From positions 1-64,000 of the forward strand of contig JAFZLF010000055.1 in the NCBI GenBank assembly GCA_017551625.1: a stretch of 64,000 nt of DNA. Direction: 5' to 3'. This stretch comes from Clostridiales bacterium. Lineage in GTDB: Bacteria > Bacillota > Clostridia > Saccharofermentanales > Saccharofermentanaceae. Shown here piece after piece: positions 1-6,809 of the stretch. The notes under the pieces are model-generated. The model worked only from the letters and a program-made list of their open reading frames with translations, was not told the DNA's origin and did no database searches. Made by a program: the position numbers and the translations under genes. Position 1 is the stretch's first letter; the number at the start of each line of letters is the position of its first letter.

Positions 1-15
1 AGCGATCTCGTCCAT
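1..15 (-). CDS. 5' end of an unidentified minus-strand gene (cut by window edge)
   Basis: An ATG at 15-13 is preceded, six bases upstream on the minus strand, by a perfect Shine-Dalgarno AAGGAGG (28-22). Only five codons (M D E I A) are inside the window, so no product can be suggested. An eight-G run lies at 29-36 just upstream. Confidence 0.4.
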
Positions 16-198
16 CTTAGACCTCCTTGGGGGGGGACCCAACTTGGTCTAGTCTGCTCTAGTTGGACTTGGTTGGGTACTCTCTAACAGTATCCCATTC
101 TGTTCGTGCCCCTTAAAGACACCCGATTATTGAGCGCTTACCCTAATTCCATCAAAATACATCAAAAATCGCATGTTTAGGATCGAAAACAGCGTGTT

Positions 199-213
199 TT
201 TACATCAACCGGT
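199..213 (+). repeat. Left copy of 15-bp inverted element repeat
   Basis: TTTACATCAACCGGT here is the exact reverse complement of 6764-6778, which lies in the integrase leader. Having copies near the outer flank and beside int fits an Int/Xis or repressor binding site. The role is inferred. Confidence 0.45.
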
Positions 214-241
214 CTATTTCTTACATTGCGTTTAATTCTAT

Positions 242-262
242 TTGGGGTCAGATTTGGGGTCA
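242..262 (+). repeat. Paired TTGGGGTCA repeats, left flank
   Basis: TTGGGGTCA occurs at 242-250 and 254-262. The same nonamer pair, with the same 12-bp period and orientation, is found at 8001-8021 beside the tRNA. Direct-repeat arm-type sites of this kind are usual for Tn916-like integrases with an N-terminal arm-binding domain. Confidence 0.55.
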
Positions 263-313
263 GAATAATACTGCCAGAATCGCCTCGTATCTGGCTTATA
301 GCAGCTACTTACT

Positions 314-973
314 CTAATGCTTCTCGAGATGAAAGACCCGATTGCATTTTTGTGCAACTTCTTCGTCATGTGTGACGATGATGAGAGTGGCACCGCTTTC
401 TTTGTTTAATTCAGAAAGTAACGAGATTATGTGTTGCTCTGTTCCAGCATCAAGAGAGCCGGTCGGTTCATCAGCAAGGAGCAATGATGGATTTCCTACA
501 AGAGCGCGTCCAATAGCGACACGCTGCTTTTCTCCGCCAGAGAGCGTTGGCGGGTATTTGTCCTTTAGTTCAGTGATTCCGAGTTTTTCTAGCATATTTG
601 ATACCTGTGTCTTTATATCCTTTTTGGAAAGACCAGATTCCCACAAACCGAGCTCTATATTCTCATATGCAGTAAAATCATTGATTAGTGCAAATTGCTG
701 CAATACTATACCGACAGTGTTTCTGCGGAATCGCACGCCTTCGGAAGCGCTCTTGATTTGAATAAGCTTTCCGTCAAGATAGTATTTGCCACTGTCCGGG
801 GAATCGATGCCAGCTAGAATATTAAGCAGAGTTGTTTTTCCGCAGCCACTTTTTCCCATGACAGCAAGTTGTTCCCCTTTTTCAACTACAAGGTTTAAGT
901 CAGTCAGAACCTGTACACTTTTGTCTGCTTTTCCAAACGATTTGTTGATGCTTTTTAATTCTAGAAACGGCAT
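314..973 (-). CDS. ABC transporter ATP-binding protein (MacB/FtsE type)
   Basis: A 219-residue nucleotide-binding subunit that would power the two membrane proteins encoded just upstream. It has Walker A GKSGCGKT (40-47), Q-loop near 91-93, signature LSGGE (144-148), Walker B LLLADE (164-169) and the switch histidine (202). Length and motifs are those of the LolD/MacB/FtsE family, which drives FtsX-like permeases in export of lipids, peptides or antibiotics, often as self-protection. It is the last gene of a minus-strand three-gene operon, starting 12 bases after the preceding permease stop. The substrate is unknown. AT-rich codon use matches the mobile element, so this is probably its cargo. 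Confidence 0.9.
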   Translation of the reverse strand: MPFLELKSINKSFGKADKSVQVLTDLNLVVEKGEQLAVMGKSGCGKTTLLNILAGIDSPDSGKYYLDGKLIQIKSASEGVRFRRNTVGIVLQQFALINDFTAYENIELGLWESGLSKKDIKTQVSNMLEKLGITELKDKYPPTLSGGEKQRVAIGRALVGNPSLLLADEPTGSLDAGTEQHIISLLSELNKESGATLIIVTHDEEVAQKCNRVFHLEKH

Positions 974-985
974 ACATTCCTCCTA

Positions 986-2221
986 TCAAAATACGATTCT
1001 TTCTCGTATGAACATATCCAGATTGCATTTTTTGTTCACAAAAAAAACAGGAACAAGAGCAATACCTGATATTATCATTGCAAAAAGGATCAGTAACCAT
1101 ATTGGTATCAAAACCGTATGGTAAATACTGAATGAAATGGCAATGGTTGGGATGAGTGAAAGCATGATCCAGACTATCATTTCTAATACTACGGATGTGT
1201 TAATCTTCCAAAGCGGTATTCCGCAACACAGATAAATGCAGTTTGAAGGAAGATCTTCTGTAGCTCGGTGATACAGAATCATACTAAGTGAAGACAGACA
1301 CATTATGGTTGAAATCACTGCCAGAAAACCGATAATCCTGACGTTCTTTTCGGAAATTGTTTTCGTTTCGGTAACCTGAACACCATCAACAGGAGATACT
1401 TCAAGAGTATAGAATCCGTTTTTGGCTGTAGCATTGTTTACTACTGCCTGAACATCCACATCATCGCTTTTGGTGTAAATAAACTGGATTCTGCGGTATT
1501 CATTTGAATGATCAAACATCCGGGGAAACTCAAACGGTGAGAGTATGGCCTTATCCAACGGGTAATAGGCATTCCAGATAACATACCCTGAGTTTTGTTC
1601 CAAAAAACCGACAACTACTGCTTGATCGGAGTACTCATTATCTTTGTATTCTATAATATCACCTAGTTGAAAAACAGAGTTGAGTTCATATCCGAGAATC
1701 ACCGGTAACGGCTGCCCGCTTTTAAGATTATAATCTTCTTCCGTAAAGAAACGCCCGGAAGAAATCTTGAGGTGATATGCTTCAAAAGCATTCAACGAGA
1801 GAACTGGATTGGAGATACTACTCTCATCAAAAACCATAGTTTCTTCGATGAATGGTGATAGATCTAATTTGTTTTGAATGCCGGATAACCGGGTAGAGTT
1901 TCCTGCAAAAGAATAGACTAACAAATCAGGATCACTCTCAATATCTTCAATCACTTTCTGACCAACTAGGAACATAGGCGTCAGATTCAGTTTGTCGTTG
2001 GCGTAAATGATCTCGTCCTCATCAACTGCAAAAGCAACCTCATAGTTTGAAGCTGTTTTCCCAGAGGAAAAATACTCGCTATGGCGTTTTCGAAGGAAAT
2101 GATAGTTTTGCAGAAGAATGAAGATCACAAATGTGCAAAGTATCATGTTCAGAAGAATAGTAAGATTCCTTCGCATGTTCTTAAGCAGGTTATGAGTTGT
2201 GATACGTAATACTACTTTCAT
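986..2221 (-). CDS. FtsX-like ABC permease, second subunit
   Basis: A 411-residue membrane protein with one N-terminal membrane segment (about 20-40), a large extracytoplasmic domain of about 250 residues, then three C-terminal membrane segments: the 1+3 topology of MacB/FtsX permeases. The start is set at the ATG of 2221-2219 because it overlaps the TGA stop of the preceding permease (ATGA), implying translational coupling; a longer frame to 2299 would overlap that gene by 80 bases. It probably forms a heteromeric channel with its neighbour, energised by the downstream ATPase. Sequence similarity to named families is weak outside the membrane segments. Confidence 0.8.
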   Translation of the reverse strand: MKVVLRITTHNLLKNMRRNLTILLNMILCTFVIFILLQNYHFLRKRHSEYFSSGKTASNYEVAFAVDEDEIIYANDKLNLTPMFLVGQKVIEDIESDPDLLVYSFAGNSTRLSGIQNKLDLSPFIEETMVFDESSISNPVLSLNAFEAYHLKISSGRFFTEEDYNLKSGQPLPVILGYELNSVFQLGDIIEYKDNEYSDQAVVVGFLEQNSGYVIWNAYYPLDKAILSPFEFPRMFDHSNEYRRIQFIYTKSDDVDVQAVVNNATAKNGFYTLEVSPVDGVQVTETKTISEKNVRIIGFLAVISTIMCLSSLSMILYHRATEDLPSNCIYLCCGIPLWKINTSVVLEMIVWIMLSLIPTIAISFSIYHTVLIPIWLLILFAMIISGIALVPVFFVNKKCNLDMFIRERIVF

Positions 2222-3411
2222 ATTTTTGCCACAAGGTTCTTGGGATTGATAAGGTACTCTGAAATGGCAGTGACCAAAAGAAGGAGTACAAGTAAACATA
2301 TATCAAGAAGGATCAATTTGCATGCGGTGGAAACGACAAATGAAACCGAAAGGGAAAACAAGGAACTAGCTACAAATGCCACGATGAGAGATGTACCAAG
2401 TAATAGTCCAATCCCTCCCCATATCAGTAGTTCCCGACCGGTAATCTGTAGAATCTTTGAGAATGAAATACCACACAATCGCATTATTGCCACTTTGGAA
2501 GACTGGCGTCGTACGATCTGTATAGCAATACTTCCACTGAAAAACAAGAAGAGGAAGATAATACTAACTTTGAGATATTCCTTTAAATACATACCACCGG
2601 AAACCGTATCAATCAAAGCGGTGGGTGTTCGCCTTGTTGCAAGTGTAGTATGTAGTAATTCTAGACACGTGGCGTTCATGGTTTTAAATATGGATTCAGC
2701 TGAACGAGTATTATCAATGTAGAACATCCCATTCAATTGTTCTTCTGGAGAGAGACTTCCCAAATTAACAAATACAAGAGAATCAAGAGAAGAGGGACCG
2801 GTTAGGCCGCATGTCCCAATTACTTGGTACTTGCGGCCCAAATAGTCATAGTAGGTTTCTCCGTTTTCCTTGTAGACAGAGTCTGAAACGTTTCTTCCAA
2901 TGACAGCTAAAGGTTCGTCCTGAAGACATTCTTCAGAAGAAAAGAACCGACCGCTCGTCAGAGGAACGGTAGATGTATCACCCTGATAGTACACTGCCCG
3001 CAGAGTGCCGTTATGCAGTGAAGAAAAGTACGCACCTTTTCCCGAAGAAAGAATTGACTCAACAGCAGTACTACCATCAGAAAGGAGGGGATTTGCGAGG
3101 ACAAAATTCGGGTCCACAGGATCGATGGGGGTATAATCAAGAGCTAGCATGCCATCTGACTCAGAGACGGCAACGTTACCTACTACTGTCATCTCTCCCG
3201 TTTCTGGATCGAAATCTGTCCATCCCCACCTCGCTGTAGGTTGAGAAAGATCAACTATGTTGAAAAAAAGCGCATCTCTCGAAATATAACCACGTGCAAT
3301 CTGCTGATTTAGATTGTACTCGGCATCTGTGCAGATGAATACATAGCCCACGACCAATACAGAAAAAAGCAGGAGCACTATAGATAATTTGAAAACGATG
3401 CTTTTTGTCAT
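2218..3411 (-). CDS. FtsX-like ABC permease, first subunit
   Basis: A 397-residue protein with an N-terminal membrane segment (about 9-27), a long extracytoplasmic domain and three C-terminal membrane helices (from about residue 280), again the MacB/FtsX layout. It is the first gene of the operon and overlaps the next permease by four bases. No convincing Shine-Dalgarno precedes the ATG. A likely promoter is the extended -10 at 3476-3484. Two different permeases with one ATPase resemble bacitracin/lantibiotic-type export or immunity systems, but no sensor kinase or peptide gene is nearby, so that function is only a possibility. Confidence 0.8.
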   Translation of the reverse strand: MTKSIVFKLSIVLLLFSVLVVGYVFICTDAEYNLNQQIARGYISRDALFFNIVDLSQPTARWGWTDFDPETGEMTVVGNVAVSESDGMLALDYTPIDPVDPNFVLANPLLSDGSTAVESILSSGKGAYFSSLHNGTLRAVYYQGDTSTVPLTSGRFFSSEECLQDEPLAVIGRNVSDSVYKENGETYYDYLGRKYQVIGTCGLTGPSSLDSLVFVNLGSLSPEEQLNGMFYIDNTRSAESIFKTMNATCLELLHTTLATRRTPTALIDTVSGGMYLKEYLKVSIIFLFLFFSGSIAIQIVRRQSSKVAIMRLCGISFSKILQITGRELLIWGGIGLLLGTSLIVAFVASSLFSLSVSFVVSTACKLILLDICLLVLLLLVTAISEYLINPKNLVAKI

Positions 3412-3475
3412 ACAGACACTCGAGATTAATCATATATAATTTCGCCTTAGCCATTTTGTAGCTAAAATCAACTTA

Positions 3476-3484
3476 ATTATATCA
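3476..3484 (-). promoter_or_regulatory. Extended -10 promoter for the ABC operon
   Basis: On the minus strand the sequence reads TGATATAAT: a consensus TATAAT with an extended TGn, about 65 bases upstream of the first permease. No good -35 is seen. The surrounding 3412-3621 interval has no gene; it contains a TGTCAG/CTGACA dyad at about 3486-3510. Confidence 0.45.
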
Positions 3485-3621
3485 TGCTGATGTCAGAATT
3501 TGTATCCTTGCCACTGACAAAAAACAGAAACACATGATTAAAACTATTAACAGAACAATTGAGATTTTGGATTAATTATCTGTCAGTAATGATTGCTTTG
3601 TGGATAGAAAAATGGAGCACT

Positions 3622-4884
3622 TTACATCATAATCGGTCCCTGACCCTGTTCGTCGTCTTTCAATTCTTCGATGTTGGATTCGTGGCGCTGGATCGCGTTC
3701 TCGACTTCATCGTAGTCATATTGTCTGTTGCGGATCTTCTCCATCAGAGCATCCCATTTTCTTCGAATATAGTCTCGTATTCTTCCAAGCATGTCAGTAA
3801 TGAAGTTACCTGTTGCATCAATGTCTTCTTCTGTTCTTGCAATCTCATGTTCTGTTCTTTCAATGAATCTATCTGTTGATTCTGCTTTAGCAGCAAGTTT
3901 TCCAGCGATTGGATATCCTGTTCCTGCTGTCGGATCACTTCCAAAACCGAATTTAGGTATTCCTCTGTCTGTTTCATCCAGTTTTCTGGCTGCGCTGTAT
4001 CTTTGTTCATAGATTTCAAGTGCCTCCTTTATCTTTTCGATTTTGCGGTCGATTTCTATTCTGATTGGACTTGCAGCTCCTGTAATCAGTTTTCTAACCG
4101 CGTTTCGTTCTTTGATTTCTCTGTTAATGGAAAGTCGTTCTGACTCAATCGGATTCTGTCCTTCTTCAAGCTTTCGGGCGGCAAATCCTTCGTGGATGGT
4201 TGGCTCGATATCTATACCCTGCCGTGCATAACTCCTGTGATCAATTCTGGTGGATTCGTCCAAGTATTCATTACAGATGTCAGCCCAGGCTTTTCGCCAA
4301 ATCTCAACATTCTCCTTATTGTTCCAATCGTTATAATCTTCCTTGTGAGATTTATAGACTTTTCTGCCATCCTTGTCCGTTTTCTGATAAATGCGTTCGC
4401 CCGCTTCGTTAAGGTCATATACCTTTTTTGCTTTTGGTGCCCAGGTGCCATCTTCTTTTATGGATCGCAAAGTCGTTAGAATATGTACATGGTGGTTGCC
4501 CGGTTTCCAGTGGATATTCATATCTGCACACATACCCCGGCCGACCAACTGCTCTATGCAGAATCTTCGAGCGATTTCCTTTGCATCTTCAAAAGAGATC
4601 TCGTTTGGAAATGCCATTTCGAATTCTCTGCTTAGCTGGGCGTTCTTGTTCTTCTCGGCTTCCTGTACAGAGTTCCACAGTATAGTCCGATCCGAGAATC
4701 GAGCAGGTGCTTGAGGTGGGAGAAGGATCTCACTATGTGCAACAAAGTGCTTCCGGGAAAAGTCATACTGTATACCTGTCTCATCCTCGCGGAGAGATTG
4801 CGCAGATCTGTACGCAGCAGCGGCTACAGCCGACTTGCCTTTGCTTCTTCCGATTATGCTGATGTTCATGTGATAGATGCTCAT
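3622..4884 (-). CDS. MobA/MobL-family (MOBQ) relaxase
   Basis: A 420-residue DNA relaxase expected to nick oriT and lead the strand during conjugal mobilization. The N-terminus carries the family pattern GKSAVAAAAYRS, with Y25 the candidate catalytic tyrosine, then AFPNE (91-95) and the metal-binding histidine motif HHVHIL (131-136). The C-terminal third is charged and helical. The probable oriT lies just upstream (4941-4971), followed by an unusual GC-rich hairpin (4915-4933). No Shine-Dalgarno precedes the ATG; the start is chosen because family members begin with a similar IYH-containing strand. A separate reading frame is nested within its 3' part (3744-4010). There are no transfer-channel genes, so a helper is required. 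Confidence 0.9.
   Translation of the reverse strand: MSIYHMNISIIGRSKGKSAVAAAAYRSAQSLREDETGIQYDFSRKHFVAHSEILLPPQAPARFSDRTILWNSVQEAEKNKNAQLSREFEMAFPNEISFEDAKEIARRFCIEQLVGRGMCADMNIHWKPGNHHVHILTTLRSIKEDGTWAPKAKKVYDLNEAGERIYQKTDKDGRKVYKSHKEDYNDWNNKENVEIWRKAWADICNEYLDESTRIDHRSYARQGIDIEPTIHEGFAARKLEEGQNPIESERLSINREIKERNAVRKLITGAASPIRIEIDRKIEKIKEALEIYEQRYSAARKLDETDRGIPKFGFGSDPTAGTGYPIAGKLAAKAESTDRFIERTEHEIARTEEDIDATGNFITDMLGRIRDYIRRKWDALMEKIRNRQYDYDEVENAIQRHESNIEELKDDEQGQGPIMM
3744..4010 (-). CDS. Candidate nested mobilization gene inside the relaxase frame
   Basis: An 88-residue frame lying wholly within the relaxase gene in another phase. The peptide is rich in Gln/Glu/Leu and reads as a strong coiled coil (QQEQDIQSLENLLL, then LKEQNMRLQEQ). 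A perfect Shine-Dalgarno AAAGGAGG (4030-4023) sits inside the relaxase coding sequence, 12 bases before this ATG and 3 before an in-frame TTG at 4019. Known precedent: RSF1010 mobB lies inside mobA, and ColE1 mbeB and mbeD lie inside mbeA, each in a different frame; those small proteins help relaxosome assembly or entry. I did not recognise direct homology, so the assignment rests on position, ribosome site and coiled-coil character. Confidence 0.5.
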   Translation of the reverse strand: MNKDTAQPENWMKQTEEYLNSVLEVIRQQEQDIQSLENLLLKQNQQIDSLKEQNMRLQEQKKTLMQQVTSLLTCLEEYETIFEENGML

Positions 4885-4914
4885 AGTTTGTATGCGGCTG
4901 TAGGGGAGGGGTCA

Positions 4915-4933
4915 AGGGGGCGCTGAGCCCCCT
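4915..4933 (+). repeat. GC-rich hairpin between oriT and relaxase start
   Basis: Arms AGGGGGC (4915-4921) and GCCCCCT (4927-4933) pair perfectly around a five-base loop in the relaxase mRNA leader. No T-run follows, so it is not a simple terminator. It could restrain relaxase expression or be an outer part of oriT. Confidence 0.45.
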
Positions 4934-4940
4934 GCGCACG

Positions 4941-4971
4941 ACACCACCGGAGGTGGTGTATAAGTGCGCCT
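4941..4971 (+). other. oriT, IncQ/RSF1010-type nick region
   Basis: A perfect inverted repeat ACACCACC-GGA-GGTGGTGT (4941-4959) is followed immediately by ATAAGTGCGCC and TT (4960-4972). RSF1010-type origins have the same architecture: an inverted repeat followed by TAAATGCGCC|CT, with nicking after GCGCC. Here the nick would fall at 4970/4971. Position between relaxase and MobC-like genes supports the call. Confidence 0.8.
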
Positions 4972-4987
4972 TTCTCTCCCACTAACA

Positions 4988-5371
4988 TCATGCGCGTTCC
5001 TCCTCTTTTATAGTCTCTCTGTTTTGTGATCCGTTCATAAAGTTGAGAAATGACTCTCCGTTTTTCTTGCATCTCAAAAGAAACTCTTCGAACTTTTCGA
5101 TATCACTTTCCGTAAGCGCTCGTCCCAAATACTTCTCGACAAGGCCGCCAATCTGGCAAAGTTTGTGTGTCCGCTCTTTACGATCTGCCTCGCTCTTCTG
5201 CTGTTTTGCCTTACGCATCTGAGCATTTAGCTTCTTTCTTTCTTCTTCAAGTTTCGCCTGCCGTTGCTCAAGATCGGCAATCCGTTCCTCGTTGGTGCGA
5301 CGTCTCTTTTTCATACTTTCTTCTGTGATGATTGAATCAATCGGCGTTCTTTCATCGGTGTTTTCCATCAT
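4988..5371 (-). CDS. MobC-like relaxosome accessory protein
   Basis: A 127-residue, highly charged protein. The centre is a Lys/Glu/Arg-rich coiled coil (about 25-75: RRRTNEERIADLEQRQAKL onward), followed by a compact helical tail ending near 127. This architecture and its place immediately beside oriT and the relaxase match the small accessory proteins (MobC/DUF3847 type) of Firmicutes mobilizable elements, which help the relaxase open oriT. A good ribosome site (AGGAGG) precedes tandem ATGs; the first is taken. It lies four bases after the HTH gene, so the two are cotranscribed. Family assignment is from general resemblance. Confidence 0.6.
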   Translation of the reverse strand: MMENTDERTPIDSIITEESMKKRRRTNEERIADLEQRQAKLEEERKKLNAQMRKAKQQKSEADRKERTHKLCQIGGLVEKYLGRALTESDIEKFEEFLLRCKKNGESFLNFMNGSQNRETIKEEERA

Positions 5372-5375
5372 TGTT

Positions 5376-5591
5376 TTATCCTCCTCTCTGTGGTGTACTG
5401 TGGCTTAGCCATTCAAGAAATCTGTCTGTCGGTACTCTCAGCAATTTGACTCCTATCCGTATGGAAGGAAAATCACTTTGGTTCATGATCTTGTACGCAT
5501 TTGCAACCGATATTCCAAGATAACTCGCGATATCTTCGGCATTCATGACCGGCGGTAGTGGGGTACCGGGTTTCCATCTTTCCTTTTTCAT
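5376..5591 (-). CDS. Excisionase-like helix-turn-helix protein
   Basis: A 71-residue protein with a MerR/excisionase-type winged helix: MNAEDIASYLGISVANAYKI forms the HTH and the following strand ends in RVPTDRFLEWL, the typical wing of the excisionase family (HTH_17). It has a perfect ribosome site AAAGGAGGTGAG seven bases before the ATG. It heads the minus-strand HTH-mobC-mobA operon and faces the plus-strand gene at 5721 across overlapping promoters, so it may act both as Xis for the integrase and as local regulator. Direct evidence for excision is lacking. Confidence 0.7.
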   Translation of the reverse strand: MKKERWKPGTPLPPVMNAEDIASYLGISVANAYKIMNQSDFPSIRIGVKLLRVPTDRFLEWLSHSTPQRGG

Positions 5592-5610
5592 ATTCTCACC
5601 TCCTTTGTTT

Positions 5611-5642
5611 CGGATTTTGTAAAATCCGAAAAATAAAATCCG
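5611..5642 (+). promoter_or_regulatory. Repeated AAAATCCG boxes in the mob operon leader
   Basis: CGGATTTT (5611-5618) pairs with AAAATCCG (5621-5628), and a third copy lies at 5635-5642. These sit between the minus-strand -10 (5652) and the HTH gene start, so they could be operator sites or a leader hairpin. Confidence 0.4.
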
Positions 5643-5651
5643 ACTTTCTGC

Positions 5652-5704
5652 ATTTTACCACTTGACAGTTTGGATTGCAAGTAGTAAATTAAATGCAATC
5701 CAAA
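5652..5704. promoter_or_regulatory. Face-to-face overlapping promoters with palindromic operator
   Basis: Plus strand: TTGACA (5662-5667), 17-bp spacer, TAAATT (5685-5690), driving the gene at 5721. Minus strand: TTGCAA (5680-5675), 17-bp spacer, TAAAAT (5657-5652), driving the HTH-mobC-mobA operon. The two promoters share bases, so RNA polymerase cannot occupy both. A perfect 11-bp inverted repeat, TTTGGATTGCA (5669-5679) with TGCAATCCAAA (5694-5704), covers the plus spacer, the minus -35 and the plus start region. Confidence 0.65.
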
Positions 5705-5720
5705 TCCGAGGTAAAGAGAA

Positions 5721-6725
5721 ATGAATAGATCAGAAAAGAGAATAGGAGAAACAAATAGAATATATGCAGGATTAGTGATCTCCGAAGATTGCGAATCTGT
5801 TATGCTTGCAGCATATGATAAGAACGATCAGCTGGAACCTATCGCAGTCGGGAAGTGTGAGATCGGCATTGCTATAGGGGATATGATCGAGTTCGACTTT
5901 TCTATTATATCGGATTTCTTAAATGATATCAGAACGGCGATAGAAGCGAAGGAGGACTCCAATAAGTTAATCAGACTAATTTACATGCATATGTATACTG
6001 TATGCTCATATAACTCTAACGATGTGTTTGAGACAAATCTATATGTTATGCCCCTATACGCTGAGATGATCAATATGGTGCTGGATTATCGATCCGGAAA
6101 GAAAACGAATTACAGAGATGTTGAGCAAAAGATCGACTTTTATAAAAAACAGGCGGAGAGTTTCAGATACTTATGCGAGAGGATATTAACACCTTCACTG
6201 AAAAAAGACCCGTTAGCATTTTATCTGGACGATGATAACGTAAACCGTCCATCATCAACCTATAGTGGGAAGACTATCATTTATGATCTCAAGTTTGAGA
6301 ATTATCAGAAGATATGTGAGTATTTCTTCCCGGAGACGCTGGATGATTTCTTCGGATATTGCATCTGCAAGACACTGACAACTAGAAAGAGATTTATAAA
6401 ATGCCATTACTGTGGGAGGTACTTTGCTTATACAACGAATGGAAAGACGAAATACTGCTCACGTATGGTAGCGGATAAAGGATTTCCGTGTAATGAGATC
6501 GGAAGATCCCTTCGCTATACGGCAGATATCAATGCCAGCGAAGCAAAAACCATGTACAGGAAGTACTACAGAAAGGTAAATTACCATGTAAATGCGGGTA
6601 ATCTAAGCAGAGATGCTTTTGAGAAATGGGCTGTGAAAGCTCGAACACTAAGAGATAAAACAGAAGGAGGAAAGATGGCGCTAGAAGATTTCGAGAATTG
6701 GCTGAAGAATAATTTGCCGGTTTGA
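5721..6725 (+). CDS. Zinc-ribbon protein of unknown function (DUF6076-like)
   Basis: A 334-residue soluble protein. The C-terminal third holds a zinc-knuckle of the form CHYCGRYF...KYCSR followed by a further Cys-containing stretch, then a basic helical tail. The N-terminal two thirds is helical and acidic with no motif I recognise. Proteins of this shape (annotated DUF6076) are common just upstream of integrases in clostridial elements. It is transcribed from the promoter that opposes the mob operon and its 3' end carries the integrase -35, so it is a natural candidate for a regulator or a recombination accessory factor. Function is unproven. Confidence 0.6.
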   Translation: MNRSEKRIGETNRIYAGLVISEDCESVMLAAYDKNDQLEPIAVGKCEIGIAIGDMIEFDFSIISDFLNDIRTAIEAKEDSNKLIRLIYMHMYTVCSYNSNDVFETNLYVMPLYAEMINMVLDYRSGKKTNYRDVEQKIDFYKKQAESFRYLCERILTPSLKKDPLAFYLDDDNVNRPSSTYSGKTIIYDLKFENYQKICEYFFPETLDDFFGYCICKTLTTRKRFIKCHYCGRYFAYTTNGKTKYCSRMVADKGFPCNEIGRSLRYTADINASEAKTMYRKYYRKVNYHVNAGNLSRDAFEKWAVKARTLRDKTEGGKMALEDFENWLKNNLPV

Positions 6726-6750
6726 ATGAAGAGCTTAATCCTAATACAAT
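6722..6750 (+). promoter_or_regulatory. Integrase promoter
   Basis: TTGAAT (6722-6727), 17-bp spacer, TACAAT (6745-6750); the -35 overlaps the stop codon region of the preceding gene. The integrase ATG is 60 bases downstream. Confidence 0.55.
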
Positions 6751-6756
6751 ATATTT

Positions 6757-6786
6757 GAACATGACCGGTTGATGTAAATCATGTTC
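6757..6786 (+). promoter_or_regulatory. Operator-like dyad in the integrase leader
   Basis: GAACATGA (6757-6764) and TCATGTTC (6779-6786) form a perfect inverted repeat, with the 15-bp element repeat (6764-6778, inverse of 199-213) between them. It spans the expected transcription start, so binding there would block int. Confidence 0.5.
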
Positions 6787-6809
6787 GCCATCCTAAAAGA
6801 AAGGAACTT

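Noticed and set aside
1-313. Left attachment site with a copy of the tRNA-Ser 3' end
   Set aside because: Looked for the T-arm and acceptor sequence on both strands; no match longer than a few bases.
4881-5072. Short minus-strand frame across oriT
   Set aside because: It runs through the oriT inverted repeat and overlaps the MobC-like gene out of frame, has no ribosome site, and looks non-protein-like.
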